NCBI RefSeq assembly: GCF_041296265.1
Contig: NC_091693.1
Location: forward strand, 20,894,001 to 20,958,000
Length of the DNA: 64,000 nt
Source of the DNA: Equus caballus
Taxonomy: Eukaryota; Chordata; Mammalia; Perissodactyla; Equidae
Direction of reading: 5' to 3'
In this document: positions 1-21,819 of the stretch, one piece after another
Position numbering within the stretch: position 1 is the stretch's first letter
Layout of the letters: every line of letters starts with the position of its first letter
Notes under the pieces: generated by a model
Told to the model about the DNA's origin: nothing
The model's database searches: none
Seen by the model: only the letters and a program-made list of their open reading frames with translations
Program-made: the position numbers and the translations under genes

Positions 1-659
1 GGGGTTCCACTTATCACACAACAACAGCTCCACCTCCTGCCTCCACAGGTCTAGTGGCTTCCCTGGGGAGTGGCTCTGTGTGTGTGTGTTGGTGTATGTG
101 TCCATATGGAGGAGGATGGCATATGGAAAATCCCCAAATTGGGGGTCATCTGTGGCCTCATGCTTTTCCTGTCTGCCATATCCCTCACCCCTCAATGCAT
201 TTCTTCCCGAGGTCTAACCTCAAGCACTCTCCACACCGTCCCAGTCCACTTCTTCTTCTCTGGGTCCATGCCCTGGATGGCTGGGGACCCTCAGGGGTCT
301 CCATGTCCATCCCCCAGCCTCTGACCTCTGATGCTAGGGGCCAGGCTAATGAGTGAGAATCCAGGGTTTGAGAAGCGTGAGGTGTCATGTTTATCTCTGT
401 CCCTCTCTGTCACCTCATTGCCTTGGCTCTGTGTCTAGGAAACCAGCCCCCCACCGCAACTCTTCCCTGCCTCTGAGTCTCTTCTCCCTCCACATCTCAG
501 CTTCTCTCCTTCTTTGTCTTTGGGGCTGGAATCTGTGCATTGTTCTTCCAGCCTGATGTACAGACCTGAGCTAAAAGAGGCCCCATCATGGAGGAATGCA
601 TGATGGGAAATTCCCACACAACATGCTGGGCGGCCAGAGATAATGTAGAAAAGACTTCT

Positions 660-1735
660 GCCTCAGGTAGATTCTAGGGTTCTATTAGAATGCCTAGAAT
701 CTAAAATTCTAACACGCTAGGAATCCATGATTCTAGAATTCTATGAGGCTTAAGTGCTAGAATGTTATGAATCCAAGATTCTAATGTTCCAGATTTCACT
801 GGATCAAAAAATTCTAGGATTTTTAAATGATCTGGATTAAATCTATGATTTAAAGAGCCTAGAATTTTAATATTCTGGAACAATAAGACTAGAATTTCAG
901 TATTCCAAAATTTTATAAATCTATGATTTTAGAAACGAGAATCTAGGATTCAAGTAGTTTGAGACTAGAATTCTCTGAATGAAAACTTTGGGGATTTGAA
1001 GAGTCTTGAGTGATAGCATTCTGGGATAGCAAATCCACCAGATTCTAGACATTTATGAATATAAGCTTCCAGAATTCTCTCAGCTCAAGATTCTAGAATT
1101 TTGTAAGTCACAGAAATCTAGGATATCGTAAATCAAAGATTCTCTGACTATGAGTTTCCGTAGCCCATAAACCTAGCTAGAAGACTCTAGAATTCTAGCT
1201 GGAATCTAAGATTCTAGGATCGTGCTGTCCAATACAGCTACTGAGCACTTGAAATGGGGCTAGTCCAAATTAAGATGTGCCTTACATGTGAAATGCATGT
1301 CTGATTTCAAAGGCTTTGAACAAAAAAAAGAGGAAACCATGTCATTCACAAATATTGAAAAATTGATTAGATGTTGAAATAATATCTTGAGTCTGTCAAA
1401 TTAAATCTATTATTAAAATTCATCTCACTTGTTTCCTTTTGACTTTTCCGTGTGTCTTCTAGAAAGCTAACTTACCTACGTGGCTGGCATTATATTTCCT
1501 TTGGGCAGCCCTGGTCTGGACTTCTAAGATTCTAATAGTCTCTAATCCATGGTTCTAGAATTCACAGAAGCTGGTGTAGAGTCTCGTGGATCCAAGCTTC
1601 TAGGAGTCTACGATTCTGGATTTCTCTGGGTCAGAGTCTAGGATTCTAAGAGTATGAGTTTTGAATCTTTAGATTCTTAGAGCCAGATATTTTAGGATTC
1701 CAAAAGGAGGAGAGTGGAGTCTCTATAATTCTAAG
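660..1735. repeat. Degenerate TTCTAG-rich tract in KLK9 intron 2
   Basis: The words TTCTAG, CTAGAATTCT and GATTCTAGAA recur dozens of times on both strands with irregular spacing over about 1 kb. The tract is broken between about 1222 and 1510 by a hAT-type element. The core is palindromic, so the array reads alike on both strands. No coding potential. Confidence 0.75.
1222..1510 (+). mobile_element. Old hAT-type non-autonomous DNA transposon
   Basis: It begins TGCTGTCCAATACAGCTACTGAGCACTTGAAATG-like and ends near GGCTGGCATTATATTTCCTTTGG. This matches a common mammalian element with CTGTCCAATA / TATTGGACAG termini. Shorter relatives lie at 11146, 38000 and 48837. I am unsure of the exact family name. 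Confidence 0.55.
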
Positions 1736-1876
1736 AGTTGAACTTTTCGGCAACAGAAATGGAGGCTCAGCCTTTCCTGCCGACAGCTCCCTCCCTTCTC
1801 TACCAGAGGCCCCTTGCCCCTCACGCTTTCCTGACCCCCAGCCCCTTCCCCAGAATGGCCCACCCGGGTCACTCAC

Positions 1877-2230
1877 GGCTTCCGGCAGTGGGCGGCTGTG
1901 AGCAGCCAGCGGTCACTGATGAGGGACGCCCCACAGAAGAGGCGGGTGAGGAAGAAGAGGCCTGCCTGCCAGGGCTGCGAGTTGGGGCGGCATTCCTGGG
2001 CCCCGACGGCTCGTGTGTCTGCCCAGCCGTGCCCTGGGGTTAGGGTGGGGGACAGAGGGATCAATGAAGAGCAAGATGGGAGGGCTGGGGAGAGATGCTG
2101 AGATGTATAGAGGGCAGGAGCGAAGGGCAGGATGGGTGGGCGCCCAGGACCACGGAGGGGCAGTCGGATGGAAGGCTGGACCCTCACCTGCTAGCACAGA
2201 AAGCAGAGCACAGATGAATCCCAGCTTCAT
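1877..2230 (-). CDS. KLK9: Kallikrein-related peptidase 9, first two coding exons (partial gene)
   Basis: Secreted serine protease of the S1A kallikrein family. Exon 1 is 2188-2230 (ATG at 2230, signal peptide MKLGFICALLSVLAG) with donor G|GTGAGG. Exon 2 is 1877-2033, after acceptor CCCCAG, and ends AAG CC|GTGAGT. The joined frame gives GHGWADTR|AVGAQEC, so the activation site is R|AVG, followed by NSQPWQ and the catalytic-His motif WLLTAAHC. Residues closely match human KLK9 ([26 protein letters not shown]), which fixes the identity and excludes the neighbouring KLKs. Exons 3-5, carrying the catalytic Asp and Ser and the specificity residue, are not in 1-1876 and must lie left of the window. 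Identity is near certain; that the gene is whole cannot be judged here. Confidence 0.95.
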
Positions 2231-3330
2231 GACCTCCGGGTGCCTGGGTCCTCGACCCTGTGCTCGGGCGTCCCTGCTTCTTTATGGTAAGCCATGCCAT
2301 CTCCCATCTCCTTCCTCCTCCCTGGGGCCGCCCCGTGATTAATCTGGATTGAGAAATGTCATGGGGGGGAGGGGGAAGCCCGGGACCTTGACTGGGGGCC
2401 TTGGAAAGGGAGGAAGCACAGGGGGACACCCTGTCCTGATGAGGGGGTGACCTGCTAGGTGCGGGCTTGGCTAAATGGGGGAGGGGCCCTGGGAAGCGGA
2501 GTCCTCCAGAGGGTCTCCAGGAAGCGTTGCCCTCATTCCCCCCTGACCTCCGGATACAGAATCTGGATCCAGGATGTTCTGTGGCTGGGAGGAGGAAGAA
2601 AGAAGGAGAGGAGGTGGGGTCTTGGGGTGAAAGCAAATTTATCTTGAATGAAGCTGTGGAGAGCTGGGACTAAGGTGCAGGGCAAGCTGGAGGGATGTGC
2701 AGGAGGACCTTGCAGAAATCAAGCTAGGGGTGGGAGAAAGAACCAGGACTCCGAGGGAAGAAGGCAGACAGGATGGGGGTGGGGAGGGGAAAGAGAGAGA
2801 AAGGAAAAAAAAAAAAAAAGGATGATAGAGACACAGAAGGATCTGGGGCAAGAGGGGAGAGAGAGAGACCACAAGACAGCTGCGCATGTGTACACATCCC
2901 ACAGAGCACTCCTTGCTCTGGGGGTGTGGGCCCCTTCCCACAAGTATGATAGGTCTCTCCTAGGAGGTTGGGAAATACGGTCCCCACTGCATGAACCACT
3001 TTTGCCATAGCTACCCCTTTCATCACATCGCCACTACTCCAAGGACTCAGGTGCCCAAGCTAACTGGAATATAGTACTTTTCCATTTCTTTTAATACCAC
3101 TAGATCGTGCCTGAGTCCTCCCAACATCGTCTTCTTTTTTTCTCACCCATTTCCCCTCCATTGTCCTTCCCGTCACCCCACCCTTCCTGTCTCTCTCTCC
3201 ATCCTTCCTTCTTACCGGGTGGCAGCCCCCTGGAGGGCCAAGCCTAGGTCTGACTCATCTTGGTGTCCCCAGCCATCACCCAGTTCAGGGCTGGGCTCAT
3301 GGGAATCCTCAGGAGATGTTAATTGAATGA
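2231..3330. other. KLK9-KLK10 spacer, left part
   Basis: Upstream flank of KLK9. It holds purine-rich low-complexity sequence (2740-2880, with a polyA run at 2806-2819) and CT-rich sequence near 3130-3210. I see no gene or RNA. Confidence 0.5.
2281..2286 (-). promoter_or_regulatory. TATA-like box of KLK9
   Basis: The minus strand reads CCATAAAG about 50 bp upstream of the KLK9 ATG. CATAAA-type boxes occur at KLK promoters, and the same word lies upstream of KLK11 here. If used, the 5' leader would be very short. Inference from motif and position only. Confidence 0.35.
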
Positions 3331-4260
3331 GTGAATGTCTTTCTCTATATCCTTCTTTTCCTGGTGAACACCTGCTCATCCTTCAGGACCCAACCTAAAT
3401 GCCCCCTCCTCCAGGAAGTCCTCTCCGATTTCTCCAGGCAGAGTCCATCTTTTCCTTCCTCTGGGCATCCACAGCCTCTTCTGCTTTCTGTTGTCACAAG
3501 TCTGATGATCAAGCTGGATCTGGGCTCCCCTTGAATGCCTCCTTGCTCTGGTTAGTGGTTGGAACAAGGACTCTAGACCTGAACCACCTGGATCCAAATT
3601 TCAACATGGGCAATTGTTAGGTGTGACCTTGCGCAAGTCATTGGGTCTCTCTCAGTTGCTCCATCTATTAAGTAGCAATAGTAATCAGGACTGTAGGGGG
3701 GTTACATGAATTAACACATGTGAAGCACGACAGTCCCTGGCACACGGTAAGCATTTAATAAATATAATACGTTTATCCGTCTCCTTCAGAGCTCTCTACT
3801 GCCTCCGACACAATACACGTCACCCACGGCTACACTTGTCTTACACCGTCTCTAGAAGGGACTTCTTTGAGACCAGGAACTGAATACCCACTATGTGTTG
3901 AGTGCCATGGTAACTGCTTTAAGAACATCTTGACAGCTGTCCTTATTGGCTGTTCACTCTGTGTCTGGCAGTTTGGTAAGTGTTTTGTGCGTATTATCTC
4001 ATTTAATTCTCATGAGCCTCTAATCCATTTCTGCTTCACAGAGGGGACAACTGCTGTAGAGAGCATTCAAGTAATTTGCTCAAGGTCGCAGAGTAAGTGA
4101 CAGAAATGCATTTCCTTCTCTACCTGGTGAACTCCTGTGTATCCTTTAGAACCCCATGCGAGTGTCCCCTCATCTGAGAAACCTTCCCTGACTCCTTGGC
4201 CCAGCCTTGGGGTGCCCCATGCCTCCTTCTGTTACGGTGATGATCGATTTGGATTATTCG
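3331..4260 (+). repeat. L2 and MIR fragments
   Basis: L2 3'-end fragments (CCTGGTGAACACCTGCTCATCC-like at 3360 and a second copy at 4125) flank a plus-strand MIR (3635-3775, GTGACCTTGCGCAAGTCA to GCATTTAATAAATA) and a minus-strand MIR (3880-4100). These are old mammal-wide repeats. Confidence 0.65.
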
Positions 4261-4456
4261 TTAATTTAACAATGTGTTGAGTGGCTTCTTTGCACCAGGC
4301 ACCATAGCAGGTGCTTAGAAAACCACCGTGAATAAATCAGAGTCCCTGCCCTCACGGACTGGGTCAAGAGAGAGAGGGGACAGATCATGGTGGAGTAAAC
4401 AAATAAATGAGATTATTTCAGCTATAACAGTGCTGTAAAGGAAATAAAAAAACAAT

Positions 4457-4700
4457 GGGAGCCAGCCCTGACGGCCTAGTGGCATTCTCGGTTTGGTTCC
4501 CGGGCACAGAACCCCACCACTCGCCTGTCAGTAGCCATGCGGTGGCAGCGTCTCACATAGAAGAACTAGAAGGACCTACATCTAGAATATACAACTATGC
4601 ACTGGGGTTTTGGGGAGGGAAACACAAAAGAGAGAGCAAGATTGGCAACAGATGTTAGTTCAGAGTCAATCTTTCCCAGCAAAAAAAATAAAATAAAATA
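4457..4700 (+). mobile_element. ERE-type SINE (equine, tRNA-derived)
   Basis: The head GCCAGCCCTGACGGCCTAGTGG is followed by a CCCGGGCA B-box region, GATTGGCAACAGATGTTAG and an A-rich tail of AAATA units. It has the CAACTATG middle typical of the ERE2/3-like subgroup and sits inside an older repeat. Confidence 0.85.
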
Positions 4701-5989
4701 AGCAACAGATTGGTGACCCCGGGGTGGCAGAGGGATCCCTTTATGCAGGGCAATCCTGGAAGGCCTCCTTGAGGAGGTGACCTTTGAGTGGAGACCTGAA
4801 TGACAAGAATGTAAGGCTTGCCTGTCTCCCTGGCCTGACTGGTAGCTCCTTGAGGGTAGGGCCCGGTCTGATTCATCTCGTGGACCTGGCATAGGCTCCA
4901 TAAACACTTGCGGCATGACTAAAGGAACGAGCAAATTGCCTTGAAAAAGGAATCGGAGTTTTTGCGTTCCCACCTACTGTGCTTCCAATCCCGGCGTGAC
5001 AAACTCAGCTGATATGCCTGATTGACGTTTCCTGGGTGTGCTAATGCGGGGGTGGGGGGGGAGGCAATGGAAGGGCGCTCTGTAGACTCTGTGCTCTGAC
5101 CATCTTCCGTGGGCTCCGTGAGGGCAGGACATTTGTGGTCACCACTGCCTTCCGGGCCCGCCATATAGTAGGCGCTCAGTAAGTCCTCATTTGACAGGGG
5201 GACGCAAAAACAACCAGGGCCCGCTGGGAAATTTCTGTCGTGCAAACGTTCTGCTTATGTAGCGCTCCAAAGGCCAGGCTAAGCAGAGAGACCCAAACAT
5301 CTGCGAGCTTCGCCTGGATTCGTCTATAACGCCCCCCAGCACGGGAATATTCACCCCAAGGCAATTTCAGGGAGAGGAGAAAAATCCCTCCTCCCAAATT
5401 TTCAGGGCAAAATCTCAAAGCCCCATTTGGGATGGGGACGGGGTCGGGGACGGGGATGGGGATGGAATTGGACCTGGGGTCATGGATGTTGGACTCGGGG
5501 ATGAACGTGACGTGGTGGAGCCGGGACTGTAGCTCGTGGGAGGTGAAGTGATGATGGAGACGGATCCGACAAAGCAAAAAATTTCCCCTAAATGTCAGAG
5601 GGCTCCTTTGCATGAGCTTGGCACCCGAGGTGGGGAGCGTTCCTCTGGTCTTAGAGGCTGGGATGGAGGCAGGGCGAGGTCCCTCGGGTTCCAGGGGCCC
5701 CAGGAAGTCAGAGAAGGTACCAGATGACTCAGAGGCGGCCCAGCTCTCGGACAGGAAGAGCTGGTGTTGGGTGGACTCAGACATGGGGAACGGTGGGAAG
5801 GAAGAAGGAAGTAGTGAAGAGGTACCCCATGGACCTTTAGAGGAGGGTGGAGGATGTGCTTCTCCCATCGGCCCCGAGAGATGGAGGTGGGGATGGTGTC
5901 TCGGGTGGGGTGGGGGATTGGGCTTGGGAGCTACCCCTGTGCTTTTCTCCCCAGGACACAGAGTCACACACCAGGACCTGTTCACAGAT

Positions 5990-6230
5990 CATGACAACAG
6001 GTAACACTTAGTCAGAGCTCACCGCCCACTGGGTTAATGCTTTACTGATAATTACGTGAGGATCTACGCACACACAGGATATCATAGTCTCCTCACAACA
6101 CATCTATGAGGAGATGTCCATTATCCCCATATTCCAGGTGAGGAAGCCCAGGCCCAGAGAGGGTACTTGGCTTGCCCAAGGTCACACAGCAGGGAGTGGT
6201 AGAGGAAGCCTGGTTGGGGGACGGAGAACT
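5990..6230 (-). repeat. MIR SINE
   Basis: The reverse-complement MIR core is plain: CCATATTCCAGGTGAGGAAG, then CTTGCCCAAGGTCACACAGC. It lies a few hundred bases beyond the KLK10 stop codon, so it probably falls within or just past the KLK10 3' end. Confidence 0.75.
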
Positions 6231-6454
6231 TCTCTCGGAGACTGAGTGACTACCGGCTTCCTCGTTTCTCTTGAACAAAATTTTGCCAACACTCTCTGCA
6301 CTTTGGCTTGAATGCTGGCAGAGAACAGCAGTGGGCAGGGCGGGGGAGAATGGTAGCAGGTGCGGACGGACAGCCGAGGTTTGCGTGGGGCAGGGGCAGA
6401 GTCCAGTCGACCGTGGAGGAACGAGGAAGAGGGCAGAGTTGCCAGGCCTCTGGG

Positions 6455-9647
<3,193 letters not shown>

Positions 9648-10178
9648 GGCCAGGACCTAGGTTGGGGGGCCGGGGGCGGTTCAAAACACATGTCCTGTCA
9701 GAGACCGCCACCCCACCGCGCCCGTCCGCCCAGCCTGGGCCACCCCAGCCCGCGGGGACCCGTTTGACTGCAGCCGACCATCGCAGGGACTGGCAGGCGG
9801 GCTATTCGGACCAGATCAGCTGCAATGGGCGCAATTACCCTAATGACGTCCCTAGTGGCGTCCTCCTGCCCTCCCTACGCCCGAGGGGAGCGCTCTCCCG
9901 GCGGGGCTGTCCCCGCGCGTTGGGTTTCGCCCTCCTTCTCTGGTGGGGTTGGGGTCCGAGGCTCAGAGGCGCGTCCAGCAGACGGAAACCGAGGCTCAAG
10001 GCGGGGTTCTGCCCGAGGGTCCCCACCCTTGCTCTCGCGACCCGCCCCCACCGGGGTGGGATGCATCTCGCCTCACCTGGGAGTCCCAAGGGGAAGCAGC
10101 AACGAGACCCAGAAGTACCTCCGCCCTGCCGCGTGGGCCGCCGAAGCCTCTGCCCAGAGACCCCTGGCTAGGCCTTCC

Positions 10179-10186
10179 CTTTTAAC
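10179..10186 (-). promoter_or_regulatory. Candidate TATA-like box of KLK10
   Basis: The minus strand reads GTTAAAAG about 530 bp upstream of the KLK10 ATG, at the edge of GC-rich DNA. The acceptor just before the ATG implies a 5' non-coding exon, so a distant promoter is plausible. Motif and position only. Confidence 0.35.
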
Positions 10187-10189
10187 CCC

Positions 10190-11930
10190 GAGAGAGTCCG
10201 GAAACTTCTCCACCTTCCCCCCAGGGCCTCACCCCCTCCCTTTCTCTCTCCCTAATTAGGCCGTGGGTGGGGCTGGCACCCAACCTGGGCCCCAGATTCC
10301 TGCTCTGGGAGGGGCCCCCGGAATACAGGCTTCTCCCAGTGCCCGAAACACCCTTTTTTGGAACTGGATTCCATGCGGATTCCCCAGGTTTCCTGTTCCA
10401 AGAAGTCTTCCCAGAAGGGGAGAGAGGGCGCCCCATCCCCAGGGGGCCTGGGGGTCGTGGGGATAGTGTTGTGTTAGGTGAACCTGATCCAGAGAGAGAA
10501 AAATAAATAAACAGGGAATTGCATACCTAGAATGACATAGTGACTAAAACCAGAAGGCTGATGAGAGAGGGAGGCAGGAAGATAAGATAGATTGAAGGAA
10601 AGAGTGGGAGCGACAGAGACTGAGACACACAGAAACAGGAGAAGAGGGAAACAGGGAGACAGAAAGGGAGAGATGCAAACCCAGAGGGATGCTCTGTGCT
10701 TGAGGCAGCTCAGTGTGTCCCGGTGACTAGCCCCCAGTGTGTGTTGGGGGAGTCTCCGATCATGCCTGTGTGTGGTCGCTTCACATCCCCCCTGCCTTCT
10801 GCGTGTCGCCGCCAGGTGACACACAGTCCCGTGAATCACAGGAGGCCGCAAGGGGCATCAGCATCACCTGGGCCAACTCCCTCATTTCAAGGGAGGAATG
10901 GGAGGCTCAGAGAGGGCAGTGACTCACAGGTGGTCACACAGCACGCCTGGCTAAAAACTGGAGGCCCCAGTTCCAGCTCTGGGCTCTTGCTCCTCAGGCC
11001 AGCCACCTCCCCTGCTAGGTGAGCCAGACATCAAAAAAAGATCCTGAGTTCTAGACTGTCTGTGGGGCATCTTCCTCAGTGAGAAGTGAGTTAATTCCAG
11101 TGGCTGTCCCATGGAACTTTCTGCAGCGGTGGGAATGCTCAGTATGTGCTGTCCACCATGGCAGCTGTCAGTCACATTGGCTATAGCACATTTGATACGT
11201 GGCAAGTGGGACTGAAGAATTCCACTTCTGATTGTATGTAATTTTAATGTAAATAGGCACGTGGGGTTAGCAGCTACCATCTTGGCCAGGCATGGGTCTC
11301 GATGAAGCAACTACCTATCTTGGAGTTTGGAAACAAAACAATAGCTCTTTTTTTGTTAGGTCTTAACTATCTGCAGGCTGGCTTACTAGCTGTGCTATCA
11401 TACTTTTGCATGCACGATTTTACAGAGAAGGAAGTTGAGCCTTCATCAAGGCAGTGTTGCTCAGTACTTAAGAAGTCATCTTGCTTCAGATTCCCTGCTC
11501 TTCTGTGCTCTTCTGCTTACTGGCTGTGTGACCAGGAGCAAGGGACTGCATTTCTCTGTGCCTCAGTTTCCTTGTCTGCAGAACAGGTATAATAGTAGCA
11601 CCGACCTCATAGGGTTTTGTGAAGATTAAGTTAGTTCATACATTTAAAAGCCTTTGGACGAGGACCTGGCATCTGGGAAGCACCCAAAAGATTCATTCAT
11701 TCGGTAAATATTTATTGAAACCTTGGTGAGTGCCAGGAACCGTCTTTGCGGCTGGGGATACAACAGTGACCCAAATAGCTATTATCACTCCCAGAGTGAC
11801 AAGTTAGTACAAGGCAGAATTTGAACCTAGGCTTTGCTAATTCCAAACCCCAAATTGATTATTAAGCTATAGCATCTCTTGTAGTCAAGGAGATCCAGAG
11901 AAAGCACATAAAGGAGTCCTGGCTTAGGCT
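10190..11930. other. KLK10-KLK11 spacer with MIR and hAT relics
   Basis: GA-rich low complexity at 10550-10690; a minus-strand MIR-like core near 10870-10985; a hAT-type short element at 11146-11289 (TGCTGTCCACCATGG to CTACCATCTTGG); a plus-strand MIR at 11515-11690 (GGCTGTGTGACCAGGAGC, TTGTGAAGATTAAGTTAG). I see no gene. Confidence 0.6.
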
Positions 11931-11932
11931 GC

Positions 11933-11938
11933 TTTATT
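11933..11938 (-). terminator. Polyadenylation signal of KLK11
   Basis: AATAAA on the minus strand, about 70 nt past the KLK11 stop codon. It is the first such hexamer after the stop, giving a compact 3' UTR. Confidence 0.7.
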
Positions 11939-12010
11939 ATTAGCTGAATGAACAGGAACCACAGCACCAAGTAGGGGTCGGGGGTTTGGGGCTGGGGTCA
12001 ATTTGTCCTG

Positions 12011-14613
<2,603 letters not shown>

Positions 14614-14682
14614 GGCTCAGAGTGGGGGAAGGGCAGGCCCCAGGTTCTTCTGGGAACAAGGAGGGACAAGGGGCCAAATCAC

Positions 14683-14688
14683 TTTATG
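14683..14688 (-). promoter_or_regulatory. TATA-like box of KLK11
   Basis: The minus strand reads CCCATAAAGTG about 70 bp upstream of the KLK11 ATG. The same CATAAAG word lies at KLK9. The spacing fits a short 5' leader. Confidence 0.45.
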
Positions 14689-14689
14689 G

Positions 14690-17337
14690 GGGAGACTGGG
14701 GGCTGGTTCGCACCCTCCCCTCTCTCCCTGGCCTGCTCTGGCTCCCCCAGGGTTTGAGGAATCTCCTAATTCTCACAACACCCCAACCTCCAAACCTTTA
14801 AAATAAATCTTTGCCATGGAGGGTGGCCTTGGAGGGGCCTGATCTCCGCTGGAAGCTTCCAGTAGCCCCAGAGTATGTGGCAGCTACTGAGAGGGGCTTG
14901 GCCTTTGACAAGTGGTAGACAGGCCCCGTTTTAAGTCAGCCAGGGACCCTCTGAGGTGCATTTTAGAGAATGTTTTCCTTCTTTCCCACCTGAGGCTGGG
15001 CCAGGCCCCAGTAGCTTGGGGGAGGGGAGCTGAAGGGGACCGGTGCCGTTCTGCAGCCATCCAGGGTGACTCGGGCCCTTTGAGGGCAGCCCAGGGTACA
15101 GTAGAGGGCTCAGCCTGGGATGGTGTCTGTCCCTTGCCCTGCTGAACCCCTGCCCCTTTGAAGGACAGACGGACAGAGCTGGGCGGGGCTGGTGAGGGGA
15201 AGAGCCAGTGCCCACAGCTGCCCTGGCCAGTGGTGGGAGGGAGGGTGGGGGAGCAGCAGACTGGACTCAGTGACCTAAGCTGGGGGTCAGAGGTCACTGA
15301 GGTTGGAGGCAGCCCGTTGGAGACCCAAAGAGAGGCAGAGAGCCCCAACCCAAGCCGAGAAGGACAGAGCAGAGGAGGATACGATGCTGAGGCCGAGGAG
15401 GTTTGGTGCCCTTGGATGCAGGCACATGGAGGGGACCGTCCCTTCCCTTCCCTCTTCCAGACTCACAGGCTCTGGGGCTGGGGCTCTGGGGGCTGGTGCC
15501 CGTGGCAGCTGCGGCAGGCTGAGTCGGAGCGTGCGAGGCACCAGGCAGGCGGGCAGGAGGGGGGTGGCCCCGGGCGGGCCCAGGATGACTGAGCCTCCTT
15601 GCCCAGCCTTGTCGCCCGGGGGGTGGGGAGTGTGTGGGGGTGGGCCTGGAGGAGGTGCTGCCCGCCCGCCTGCCTACCTCTGCCACCTCTCCAAGCCCCT
15701 CTTCCCTCTGCTTCTCTCCGTTTCTCCATGCCTCTGTGTCCGTCCTTCTGTCTGTCCACTCTCTTCCCTGTCTCTCCCGAATCTGGCTTTATCTGTCGTT
15801 CGCTGCCTTTCTGGAATTCTCTGTGTGTCACTTTTCTCTTTCTGTCTCTGTGCCTTTTTCTGTCTGTCTTTGTCTCTCTGCTTTTCTCTCCCAGTCTCTC
15901 CCTGGATGTCTCCTCTAGTTCTTTATATCTTTGTTGTGTCTCTGTCTCTAATCATTCTCCCTCCACCTCGTTTCCCAGTCTTTGTTTCTCCCCCCGTCTC
16001 TGCTCTCCCTCTCCACTGCCTGACCCCAGGTGGGCCCCTGGCCTCCGCTGTGGGGCCCCTCCCTTCTCTGTTCCAAGAAAGGGGGGAAGCTGGGGCGTCG
16101 CAGAGGTGGGGCTGCTGCCCGGCAGGCGAAGGGGCAGGACAGAAGGGTGGGGGAGACAGGTCAGGGCCTGTGGGAGTCAAGGCCCAGGAAAGGGAAATCA
16201 GCCCTTTGCGGGTGCCCCAACCCCCAGGGCTCACTCCTCTACCAACCCTTCCCTCTGCTCCACTTTCCCCGCCTCCCAGGCCACCGGGAACCCCGGGGTC
16301 CTCCGATTCCAGCCTTGGCACTTACTCGCTGTGTGACCTAGGTCCAATGACTTCTCCACTCTGAGCCTCCTCAGTTTGAGTGACGATCCCCACTTCTCCT
16401 GGCTCGCTTGTTATCAATTAGACCTCCTGCCTTGGTCTTGCCCTCTTCTCTCCCCTAACCAAATGTGGAGTAAGACTGCTGGATAGACCTGAGTTCTGTG
16501 AGCAGCCAGCCCTGGCCCCAAACCTCGGCTCTGCCTCTTCCTACTACAGTGACGTGGGACAAGGGACTCCACCCTGATGAGGCTCAGTTTCTTCATCTGT
16601 GAGATGGGGGGGGGGGGACAGCCCTGCCTCTGGGGGGTTGGGATGGGGACTTCAACAGAGCCAAGTGCAGAAGGTGCTCAGCAAATGTTCCTATGGCTGT
16701 GGTGATGGGAATGTCGTTCACTTACTCCCACCTCCAATTCCCCTTCCATTCATAGGGGTGAAGAACTTCTCTTTCCACCTCCTGGAGAGGCGGTGAAGAC
16801 AGAACCCAAGGAGCGGGCAGGACTATTTTAAGACCTAGGCTGGGTCATCCTGCTTTCCAAGGCTGCACCCCACCATCTGTCACTGCCGATACAGGAAGAC
16901 AAACCCACATCTTGTGTGAAATATGATGTGTGCTCAACTCCACAGAGCCATGTTGCAACTGGCTAGTTGGAAGAATGTTATGCTTGATAGACATTTAATT
17001 AAATGGTTGTGAATTTTGATTTCACAGTTTTTACCTGGTATTTTGAAGCCAACCATTCCCGGTCCCCGCCCTCACTGTTTTCAGATTCTTCCTGGGTCCT
17101 TTAAAAGCTTATATGCTCTGGGCACTGTTCCTATTGTGCTGGGTGGAGAAAAATGGCCCTTATTTTTATTTTCATAAGTAACTTTTTCTACTCCATTCCT
17201 GTGTGACCCCTGAGGGAAAATTCCCACCCTCTCTGATCTCTATTTCTACACCTGTAGGTAGGGAAAATGAGACTCCAGTCTAACCAGCCTGGGGACGTTA
17301 AATAGACAGACATATCCCCTCCTCTAGTTATATTATA
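14690..17337. other. KLK11-KLK12 spacer; CT-rich tract and MIR
   Basis: 14.7-15.6 kb is GC-rich with no recognisable gene. 15650-16020 is a strongly pyrimidine-rich tract (CTCTGTCTCT words) whose long frames are compositional. A plus-strand MIR lies at about 16310-16390 (GCTGTGTGACCTAGGTCC), with a second MIR-like piece near 16530-16600. The rest shows nothing I can name. Confidence 0.5.
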
Positions 17338-17343
17338 TTTATT
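17338..17343 (-). terminator. Polyadenylation signal of KLK12
   Basis: AATAAA on the minus strand, about 180 nt past the KLK12 stop codon. Confidence 0.6.
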
Positions 17344-17524
17344 CCAGATAGTTACACAGTTCCTCCTTCCCAAACCACTGGTCTTAGAAGGCTGGAGTTG
17401 GAGTTCCAGGAAGAAGATCGCCAGAGCAAGAAGAGTGGAAGCTGGGGGTGGTGATGGAGGAGGTTTTGGTGTTCTGAGGGTCAGAGTGGCCCCCAAGCCG
17501 AGGGGTAGAGGTGGAGGGAGTAGG

Positions 17525-21424
<3,900 letters not shown>

Positions 21425-21805
21425 AGCGGGCCACCTCCAAGTTCTGGGAAAAAGGAGAGCATCTCAGAGAATGCCCTTTCCCTGTCAGCCGCCCCCTGCT
21501 TTCCCATCCCTCCCACCAGCAGCTCCAGGAGAAGGGGATGGCCTGCCCAGCTCTCTCTCTGCCTGTCACCTTCTCACCTTGTGTCTGCCTCCCCGTCCTC
21601 CAGGTGGTTGCTGTCCTTCAGGTGGCTGTCACAGCTTCAGCCTGTGACAGTCCGTCTCTGTCCACCTACCTGCTTGTCCTTTCACCGGCCAGCCACCCTG
21701 CCAGTCAACTCTCCCACTGTCCACCTGGCTCCTCAGCCACCTGTCATGCTGCCCCACCTGTCCCCCTCTTCTTGTCTGTCTGTCCCGGATCGGCAGCTGA
21801 CACAG

Positions 21806-21813
21806 CTTTTAAC
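21806..21813 (-). promoter_or_regulatory. Candidate TATA-like box of KLK12
   Basis: The minus strand reads GTTAAAAG about 385 bp upstream of the KLK12 ATG. The same word lies upstream of KLK10 and KLK13. Position only; the transcript start is unknown. Confidence 0.3.
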
Positions 21814-21819
21814 TCTCTC

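Noticed and set aside
1-1876. Search for KLK9 exons 3-5
   Set aside because: No catalytic Asp motif, GDSGG or WGxxSSP-like segment in any frame; the rest of the gene must lie outside the window.
5176-5985. 269-residue minus-strand frame between KLK9 and KLK10
   Set aside because: Covers L2-tail and low-complexity sequence; no signal peptide, no known domain, no splice context.
15303-16364. 353-residue open frame on the plus strand between KLK11 and KLK12
   Set aside because: It runs through a CT-rich low-complexity tract, has no domain-like composition, and other frames are equally open. Compositional artefact.
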